A DNA stretch of 64,000 nt from Salvia splendens (lineage: Eukaryota; Streptophyta; Magnoliopsida; Lamiales; Lamiaceae), in contig NC_056052.1 of the NCBI RefSeq assembly GCF_004379255.2, positions 3,348,001-3,412,000 of the forward strand, written 5' to 3'. This document shows, in pieces, positions 55,456 through 64,000 of the stretch (positions within the stretch are counted from its first letter, which is position 1; each line of letters begins with the position of its first letter). A program made the position numbers and the translations under genes. Below the pieces are notes generated by a model, which worked only from the letters and a program-made list of their open reading frames with translations, was not told the origin of the DNA and searched no databases.

Positions 55456-58170
55456 TTCATATCCCAGCACAATTAATACACGACACATACTCGTTAGCGA
55501 CATGATTCTATTCGTGTTGACATAACATGATAACATCACGATAACAATGTGAACCTGATATATATGATAGCGATGAACCCGACACAACAATCACAAGATA
55601 ACGACAAGAAACTATTCAAGCGTCTTGTGAATGAGATTTTACCTGGCAACAATATGGTAGTAGTAGAGATTGTGCGTGTTCATGTTGTTTCATCGCGTTG
55701 TATCAAAAATTGTTTGTCATAAAACGTACTTCCTCCGGTCCATGGTAATTGAGTCGTTTCATATGCAGTGCTCGTTATATAAAAATGATACAATAAATAA
55801 TTAAAACATAGAAAGAATAAAGTAAGAAAAAGAATTATATAAAGATGAGTAAAAAGAATTATATAAAGATGAGTCTTCTCTACGTACTCTTCTCTACATC
55901 TGATCTAATATATATTCGACAACGAAATTAAATTTCCATTTAAGTATGCCAAGCAATACAACTTATTGTATGGTAGGGAGACTTGTGGTTCAAAAGAAAT
56001 TAAAATGTACCAAACGGCACAATTTATTGTACTAATAGAGATGTGTGGTTTAAACTTTAAACTGCCCACATTATTACCCACCCCCCACCCCACTCAAGGA
56101 AAGAAATAATCCAAGCTTGATCCTGACATTAAATGAATTCTATTATATCATTTTCCATGGATTTTAGCTTGAATTCAGAAATATAATAAAGGATGATGAT
56201 GTTAGTCGGATGACGCATAAGCAGATGACGAGAAGCCTCTCCTTTCAACGTTACATTTTTTATTTATTAGTATCTTATACCCCTCTATCTCAAGTTACTT
56301 GTATCGTATTTCATTTTTTATTATTTCAAGCTACTTACTCTATTTTTTTATATAAAATTTATTCGCTCATATACTTTATTTTATATCCACTTAATTTTTA
56401 AATATGAATTTCTTAATATTGACATTCGATTAATATTTTAATTAAATGAAACACTAAGACAACGATGTACCTTTTTTTTTCTTCTTTACCCCTTATTTAG
56501 TTTGAATCATCCATCTATGTACAGTATCATCTATGATTGTCAAAAAGTGAGCCATTTATATTATGGGACAAAAAGTTTAAGAAGTTAGTGTGTAATGAGT
56601 TAAATTATGAGATAGAAGAAAGAAAAAGTAGAATGAGAGAATAAAAAAAGAATAAATTAGAGTAAAAGAATAAATAAAGTATGAGAAATAAGAGTTGATT
56701 TATTGCCAAAAAAGTAAATGTCTCACTTAGCTTAGAACGCTCCAAGAAGAATACAGTCTTATTTAGCCTATGACAAAGGGAGTATAATATTAAGTAATAG
56801 TAAGTCTTATTTTTTTAAAAAGAACAATTTCATTAGTATAATTAATATGCCAATTGTTACATATGACGAAGAGGGTATAGAATTAAGTAATACTAGTTCC
56901 CTTTAAAAAAAAATAAAAATTCTTTTTTTAGCCTGTTTCATAAAAATAGAAACTCTCCTTTTTAGAAAATGGACCCCACAGTCCACAACACTCATTCCAC
57001 TTCTTTTTCTATTTCTCCTTCTTATTTTACCTATTTTTTTCCTTCATCTCTTTTGCTTACCAATTTTGCATTAAAACTTATGTCGTTTCCAAAATTCTTA
57101 TTTTAGGAATCAGAGGGAGTAAGCCTTATTATTCAAAAAAGACAATTTCATTAATAATTGATATGTCAATTGTTACATATGGTAATTGGGTTAAGTTCTA
57201 GCGCTGTCAAATTGAGGGTCTAATTGTACACTATGACAGCGATAGATAGTTATACTATTTGGAACCGAGATATATTGTTGGATTTATAATAAGTGAAACA
57301 CATTGGAAACCAGTGGCCACACGTAAAATGAATCTAAAAATATATCTTTTTTCATTCATGTAATCGTCGAATGTTTACGGATAATTTTTAATACAATCAG
57401 AATAAACGAAATTAACGGGTCAGTTATGATGTTCATACCTTAGCGGGTCGTTTCTATAACGACATGATAATTTTTCAGGTTTGATTCGGATCGGATTCAG
57501 TTAACTGGTTTGTAATGAATATCCTGATTTTAATTCCTTATTTTCACACTCTTTCTTATGTTCCATTCCTTTCATTCGTTGCCATACCATGAACTCCACC
57601 ACCACATGGTCACCGCACAACAAAATTGTTGAATCAGTCCGTGTCGTTATCGTATTATTATCATGTCATGTTAGTCTTAATAGGAATCAACCGCTAACGA
57701 ATTCGTATTGCATGTAGTAGGACATATTCGAGTTCAGATTATTAGTTTCCTTAACATATCGTGTTCGAGTTTGACCTTAATAGTATCATTATCCATCGTA
57801 GAATCATTAGGTGAAAATGCTATTTCACACCAATACATATAAAGTTATTATTTCAAAATTTCCAAATCAAAATTGAGAAGATATAGCTTCCACCTAAACT
57901 AATTTATACCCCCCCTCTTATAAATTACTACTAATATTGAGGCATGTGTACTAATACTGATTCTCAGAGTCAAATTAGAATATGTGTATTAAATATCACC
58001 AAGTAGTATTGAGGCATATTTAATACTGATGATCCATCCCCAAACATAAATTAGAACATTGAATAATTTTGTCTGTGTAAAATAATATCAACAAGTAGGA
58101 CCATTCAAACATATTGTATTTGTACGTATGGTTCCACACCCCTTCCTCGAGTAGAACTACCACACCACCT
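55456..58170. other. Intergenic region with degenerate MITEs
   Basis: No gene is supported. Stowaway-like ends are visible near 55730 (TTCCTCCGGTCCATGG), 56545-56783 and 56905-57122 (ATTTTAGGAATCAGAGGGAG at the right). All are degenerate and their borders are uncertain. The last few hundred bases should hold the methyltransferase promoter. Confidence 0.45.
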
Positions 58171-58171
58171 T

Positions 58172-58265
58172 CTATAAATAGGCTATATCACCCCTTCCTC
58201 TTTACTCACTTAATACAACTAAACACACACACACAAATAGATATCTAGCTAGAGAGATTTGTAAA
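58172..58265 (+). promoter_or_regulatory. TATA box and 5' leader of the SABATH gene
   Basis: CTATAAATAGG at 58172-58182 is a strong TATA box about 90 bp before the ATG. An AC-rich leader (ACTAAACACACACACACAAA) follows, a typical plant arrangement with transcription starting near 58205-58210. Confidence 0.65.
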
Positions 58266-59953
58266 ATGGAAGTAGTTCAAGTACTTCGCATGAATGGAGG
58301 TCTTGGAGATACCAGCTATGCCACCAACTCTCTAGTTCAGGTATTTTGATACGGTGAATAATTCATCTATTTTGAAATTATATGACCTAAAATGCGTGTT
58401 TTTATTATGTTCTGTTTATTTATTTTTTCTACTAAACTGTCCATATTAGTACTATAGGACCCGGTGCATATGTTGAAATTTTAAGGACCATTCAATTTTC
58501 TTTTTTAACAGAGAAAGGTGATTTCGATGACGAAGCCGATAACGGAAGAGGCAATCACGCAAGTTTACCGCAGTGTCGACGCGATAGCGAACCGCTTCTG
58601 CATAGCGGAGCTGGGCTGTTCGTCCGGGCCGAACACTTTGGCGGTGGCGGCGGAGCTCCTCAGCATTGTTCACCAGTTGAGCCGGAGCCACGGCCGTCAG
58701 CTGCCGGAATTTCAGATACTGTTGAACGATCTCCCGGGGAATGATTTCAACTCCATCTTCCACTCCTTGCTGCCGCAGTTCCGGGCTGAGCTCAGCCAAC
58801 AAATGGGATCTAAATCGGCTCCTTGTTTCGTCTACGGAGTTCCTGGCTCATTTTACGGTCGCCTTTTTGCCGCGAACAGCCTCCATTTTGTGCACTCTTC
58901 TTACAGCCTCATGTGGCTCTCCGAGGTAAACCCTGTCAAGTCCCTTTCAAAACCCTTTTTATGTTTTTTCAAAAATATTATTGGAAATTATCAAAAAATA
59001 TTGTGGGTTCTTATCAAGCCGGTCTTTAAAAGACAAACATGAGGAGTATATTCGTTTTCAGGAGATGGTTCATTTTATAACTCTTCTCAATTAGAATACC
59101 AAACCATATGGAGTATATTACTTAGTTTGGATATTTATTAATATCATTTGGCATCTCAAAACATATTAATTTCTTACACAATATTAGTTGGTTAATCATG
59201 AATGTCAGTTTCTAACTCAATATGAGTAACTGATATGTTTTATATTGTCAATTGATATTACTGTGTCAGCAAACTGATACTATTGTTTGGCTAATTTTAC
59301 ATTAAAACTTGTACTCCATAATTAATCGATGAATTTACTTGGTCATGAAGGTGCCTGAAGGGGTGGAGAAATGGAACAAGGAGGAAATATACATCGGAAG
59401 CAGAAGCCCAGCGCCGGCGATAAACGCGTACTACAACCAATTCCGGCAAGATTTCCACACTTTCTTGAAATGCCGGTCAGAGGAAGTTGTGGGAGGCGGA
59501 GCAATGGTGCTTACTATTCTTGGGCGGAAGAGCGATAACGCCGCGAGCAAGGAATGCTGCTATATTTGGGAACTCTTAGCTCTCTCTCTCAAGGAAATGG
59601 TGTCAGAGGGAGCCATCGATGAAGAGAAGCTCCACTCATTCAACATCCCTCAATACACTCCTTCCCCGGCTGAGGTGAAGAGGAGCGTGGAGGAAGAGGC
59701 CTCCTTCGCCATCAGCCGCCTCGAGGCCACGGAGATCAGATGGGCCGATTGCGGCTGCGGCGACAGCGGCTACGAATCGTACGATGTGGCGAAATGCATG
59801 AGATCGGTGGCGGAGCCGTTGCTGGTGGAGCACTTTGGGGAGTCGATAATCGATGAGTTGTTCGTTAAGTATCAGAGAATCCTCACCGATCGAATGTCCA
59901 AAGAAGAGACTAAGTTCGTCAATGTCACTGTTTCTCTTATCCGGAGAGGATAA
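58266..59953 (+). CDS. SABATH carboxyl methyltransferase, salicylate/benzoate type (three exons)
   Basis: Exons 58266-58340, 58512-58925 and 59351-59953 join in frame at GT-AG introns to give 363 residues, the normal SABATH length. The start MEVVQVLRMNGGLGDTSYAT is typical of salicylic/benzoic acid methyltransferases. The S-adenosylmethionine site is at about 56-66 (IAELGCSSGPN), with LNDLPGNDFN downstream. Residues matching the substrate pocket of Clarkia SAMT are present: Tyr156, Met159 and Trp160 in SSYSLMWLS, and Trp236 in YIWELL. The enzyme would transfer a methyl group to salicylate or benzoate in the cytosol, making volatile esters used in defence signalling and scent. No stop or frameshift is seen. 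The exact substrate cannot be fixed by sequence; jasmonate or other acids are possible. Confidence 0.9.
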
Positions 59954-62870
59954 TGACGATCATTCCTCCATCGTTTCTCTGCATATTGATTATGTAATCT
60001 CGTGATCACTCTGTTTGTTGGTGATTTTAATATTAATGTGGTTGTTATGTAGTGTGAAAGGTGTAATATATAAAATTAAAGCCACCTTTTAAGAAGCTTT
60101 CAATAGTAAATTTATTGCATATGATATCGTATACTTAATGATATTAATAATTAATTAATCGTGTTAATTGTCTTCCCTTTATGTCATAAATAAAAGATTA
60201 AATGTTTTTCTCTAAGTGAGTTTCTTTCATCAGATCCACGTTCCATATATCTCTCAATCTTCCAACGGTCATATATAAACTAAGGCTTCATCATCAACCT
60301 TTCATCTGTGAATGCAAATAAGAGAGAAATTATAAAATAACTAAAAATGATGTCTAAAAAGTTATATATTGTTGGTATGTAGTACTTTATTAAATAGGAG
60401 AAACTGATGAGAATCAAATGAAGGGAAACAAAGTATTTTTTGTCTTTTTTTGGGGCCGAGGGACAATATTGAAAATACTGGTATGTTTTTATATTTTCAT
60501 TTTCCATGTATTTTATGGTGATATTTTTCCTAATTCAATGATGTAAATATCCAAAATGCATTTTTCATTAACTAATTTTAAAGTTCATTCAAGATAAAAA
60601 ATAAATATAAAATGCAGCTAAGTTAACGTTGCATGGAAAATTCATAGCATAAAAAATAAAATGCAGCAGCAGAGAGAATGTTGCAAGGAAAATTCATTAA
60701 AATTCACAATTTTTAGTTTTATATTGGTAGATAGTGGGCTTTCATATTTTCCATATATTGGAAGTAGGAAGTAGGCCTAGTCCAACGTGTAACCCATTGT
60801 TTTTTAGAGCACTAACTCTGTTAACTTATCCCCTCTTCTTCTATATCATACTATCACTCATTTATTTCAAAATTGAGCTTAGCTACTCTCAAATTGTCTC
60901 CCCCTCAGTCTTTGTTAATTAAATATAGTCATAAAGAAAGGTTCCATTTAAAAAAAAAATTAAAAAAATTGGTGCGACCAAGATCAGCTTCTTGACACTT
61001 TAGACAGAATCCAGATCTAACTCTTTTTTTTAATTCCTCGTCGACGTCGGCACGGGGGATCCAGATCTAGGGTTTAGGGTGCGAAATTATAACCATCAGT
61101 AACACTCCCTCTTATTCTTAGGGTTGATAATTTTTTATACGACATGATAATCCGACATGATCCGTGCAAAATTAATGAATTTGGGTCAAGTCCTATTAGA
61201 TTCGTGTCCTTATCGGGTTGATCTGTTAAGAACACGATAATTTTCAGTTGAGTTCATATTGGAAACCCATTAAAATTAATATTATTATTTTCATTATTTT
61301 TTTAAAAAATATGCTTTGTTTTGATTTTTTATTTTCTTGTAAATCAGGTTTAACTTGTGTTAAACAGATTTTTATCGTGTAAATTGGGTTTAATAGTGTG
61401 ATATCAGGTTTCAATCGTGTAATTTCAGATTCAGGTCGTTATCGTATCGTGTCCATGGGCCGACCCAAGTGAGAAGGGGGAGGTGCTTAAGCCCTCATTG
61501 ATATTATTTTTTAAACCGTTTTCTATTAACTTTTTAAAAAATATTCAAGTTTAGGACTATAAATTATCGTGTAAAAGCCCCTACTAAATTAATAAAAAAA
61601 TATACTTTAAAAAAATTAGAAATTTCAGCCCTTATTGATAAATATTTCTGCGTCCGCCCATGAATTCGTGTAAACCCATATTATATCGTGTTGTTAATTG
61701 GATTCATGTCGGGTGCGGGTCGCGTTTGAGTCTCAAGGTAATAGGTAGGGTTTGTATTCGGTTTAGGCCTTATTAGGGGATAATTACCAGGGTTGACCCA
61801 ATAACAATCCAACTCACATGATTTGTCATCCCTACTTATTCTACATCAAGCTCATTTTTCATTTGTTGATTTTTTATGTATTATTTCATCTGTCCCATAG
61901 GAATATGCATTTTTTTTCATTTTTAGCCTGTGCCACAAGAATATGCATTTCTCATTTCTGGAAAGTCTTTTCTCTCTAATGAGGTAAGACCTATTTTCCA
62001 CTAACAATACTTTAATTACTTTTTGTCTTTTATCTTCCTCTTACTTTACCAATTTTATATTAAAACTCGTGTCAAATTCAGGGACGGATGGAGTAGCCGG
62101 CAAAAGCACTCTGACCCTTGATATACTCAAGTCTAATGTTATGAGGCAATTTCTACGTTTGCTAAATTGATTGCATCTCCGATTTTACTCGCCCAATTTA
62201 TCTTCAGTTACATGCTCAATCATTTATTGGCTCTGAACTGAAGATGTTTTTCAATATTTGGACCATCATACTTAAATATACATGCTCAATCATTTATTGG
62301 CTCTGAACTGAAGATGTTTTTCAATATTTGGACCATCATACTTAAATATCGATATAATTAACTTATTGGTTTCAACATCAAAGGCCCACTAGATTGTTAA
62401 TTTTAATTTGACTTCAACATCACCTATATGTTTATGTTGGAAAATGATTCATCATTTAACATCGTCCCCACTCTGCTCCTATATCATTTAATATACCTCG
62501 ATTTCTACAACTTTTTTGTGACAGAGGCCAATTGCTTACCCGATTGGGATAACCCTTTTAGATATTTGTAGTTGCACTTTGATGAGAGCACTTCGAGAAT
62601 ATCCTCTATCTACCACATATTTATAAAATGTGAGGATACACTAATATCTTACAAAATATAGTAAATTAAATCTAATAATACTAAGCATAATGATACAGTG
62701 AATCGATAAACGATAGAAAAATAAGGTACATCAATACTAAATTAATACGAAGGATATTCCTAAAGATGCGCTCGTATCAACTTTCCTTGGCAAATTACCT
62801 CTTGCTTTCGGGTAACTTTTCTTAAGGTATGGAGAAAATGATAGTCATATGTCAAGTAAAGATAATTTAT
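59954..62870. other. Downstream intergenic region
   Basis: No gene is supported. There is a degenerate MITE at about 61882-62094 (ATCTGTCCCATAGGAATATG against GGGACGGATGGAGTA) and a 70-bp tandem duplication at 62211-62350. The remainder is AT-rich. Confidence 0.5.
62211..62350. repeat. Perfect 70-bp tandem duplication
   Basis: Positions 62211-62280 and 62281-62350 are the same except for the last base. The unit begins CATGCTCAATCATTTATTGG. It is a very recent duplication or an assembly artefact. Confidence 0.9.
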
Positions 62871-62873
62871 ATA

Positions 62874-63099
62874 CTCCCTCCGTTCCGGAACAGGACTCCA
62901 AATGTAAAAAAAAGTGAGTTGAATAAGTTAGTGGAATATGGATCTCACTTATATATATTAGTTTTATAACAAAATATGAGTAGATTAAGTTGGTGAAATG
63001 TAGGGCGTACTTACCATTTAAGGTAAAAGTGAAATATGACTCTTATTGTGTGACGGACCGAAATGGTAAAACATGACTCTTATTGTGGGACGGAAGGAG
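62874..63099. mobile_element. Stowaway-like MITE
   Basis: CTCCCTCCGTTCCGGAACAG at the left and GTGGGACGGAAGGAG at the right are inverted repeats. TA flanks both (62872-62873 and 63100-63101). It is 226 bp and non-coding. Confidence 0.8.
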
Positions 63100-63156
63100 T
63101 ACAAATAATTTCATTAAAAAATATTATGAAATGTAATCTAGAAATACCAATCTCTG

Positions 63157-64000
63157 TGTCACACCCGAACCCCTCCGACATATACAAATTTAAGTAAAAA
63201 AATCACATATTAATTACATCACCCTCCAATACTATGATTGCAAAAATTCTATATCAGCACATGTAACCATAAACATTAAGTATCATAAACAATTTCATAT
63301 CCATATGAATATGCCTCTCTGATCAATTTATTATTCTGTGACAAATCAAGTCTGGTATCTGCCCGGGATTCCTCTATGATCCACAGGTCCTTCTGTAATT
63401 GGACTCATAGGTCCCTCTATAATTAGACTCGAAGGTCCCTCTATAATTTCAGATCCAGAGCAAGACTATCACAAATCTTTTAAATCACATGATTCATGTA
63501 CGTATTTAAAACACATCAATTCTATCCACTACATACCCTTATTATATGCTATCAAATATATAAATATATCCCTTATTCAATCATATTTCCATATCATATG
63601 ATTCATGTACGTATTTAAAACACATCAATTCTATCCACTACATACCCACATTATATGCTATCAAATATATAAATATATCCCTTATTCAATCATATTTCCA
63701 TATCATACTTTCACCAATCATATTTCCATATTGTACTTTCACCATGTAATCAAAATATTCACCCCAACATATTGCAATCATCAATATAATACATATACAA
63801 CTAAAAGTATTATTTATACCCCTTGATACGAAAGATAATCTAACTGCACTGTTTTCCATATGTAACTGTCGATCCTCACCTTTTTCCTCTTGAGCCTAAT
63901 TCCTAAAAATTTCTTTTTCTACAATTCTCGTTCTTTTCCTTTTTTTTCCCTCTCCTTCCTCTTGCAACATATGAGACATAATTCTATACAATATATTTAT
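63157..64000. repeat. Possible LTR beginning at the right edge
   Basis: TGTCACACCCGAACCCC at 63157 resembles the start of many plant Ty3/gypsy LTRs. The following 840 bp is non-coding and repeat-rich, with three GGTCCCTCT-type units at about 63387-63445 and a 109-bp duplication. The other end lies outside the window, so this is tentative. Confidence 0.3.
63491..63708. repeat. 109-bp tandem duplication
   Basis: 63491-63599 and 63600-63708 are nearly identical, beginning GATTCATGTACGTATTTAAA. A further partial repeat (AATCATATTTCCATAT) continues to about 63732. Confidence 0.9.

Overview
This window looks like nuclear DNA of a flowering plant, most likely a eudicot and perhaps an asterid. It is AT-rich and intergenic DNA dominates. 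Its genes have GT-AG introns and belong to plant families (group C MAP kinase, atypical bHLH, HIPP metal-binding protein, SABATH methyltransferase). It is full of LTR retrotransposons and short TA-flanked Stowaway-like MITEs. I see no prokaryotic, organellar or viral gene block.

Host genes are few. At the extreme left edge, on the minus strand, is the start codon of what looks like a group C MAP kinase gene. Its leader intron appears to be split by a complete LTR retrotransposon (152-6095). A seven-exon bHLH gene of the bHLH110/112/123 type lies at 20177-23956 (+) and carries a 1.6 kb hairpin transposon in its fourth intron. A two-exon HIPP-type HMA protein gene (24362-24997, -) converges on it. 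A three-exon SABATH carboxyl methyltransferase gene, salicylate/benzoate type by its residues, lies at 58266-59953 (+) and appears intact.

Most of the rest is mobile DNA, and many elements can be delimited exactly by target-site duplications (TSDs). Two Tat-type Ty3/gypsy deletion derivatives lie at 152-6095 (TSD GGGAT) and 11591-18610 (TSD ATAGG); one kept the end of pol, the other an antisense gene block. A chromodomain-type Ty3/gypsy element lies at 39709-45675 (TSD GAGTA). Two Ty1/copia elements lie at 27078-33610 (TSD ACAAA) and 50497-55450 (TSD CTATA). A miniature LTR element (TRIM) with a tRNA-Met primer site lies at 47339-47832 (TSD TCCTT). Three elements have long terminal inverted repeats and 9-bp duplications of Mutator type: 9248-10612, 21200-22823 and 33793-37345. 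The last carries two convergent genes, a PB1-like protein and a GRF-zinc-finger protein. A hAT-like MITE lies at 8972-9142, and there are many Stowaway-like MITEs, one pair nested around the third gypsy element.

The genes do not form an operon or an obvious cluster. The most unusual features are the hairpin element inside the bHLH gene, the gene-carrying Mutator-like element, the retroelement in the kinase leader intron, and the complementary gypsy derivatives. Exon boundaries, family names and element ends were assigned by eye from reading frames, splice sites and repeats; no database search was run.
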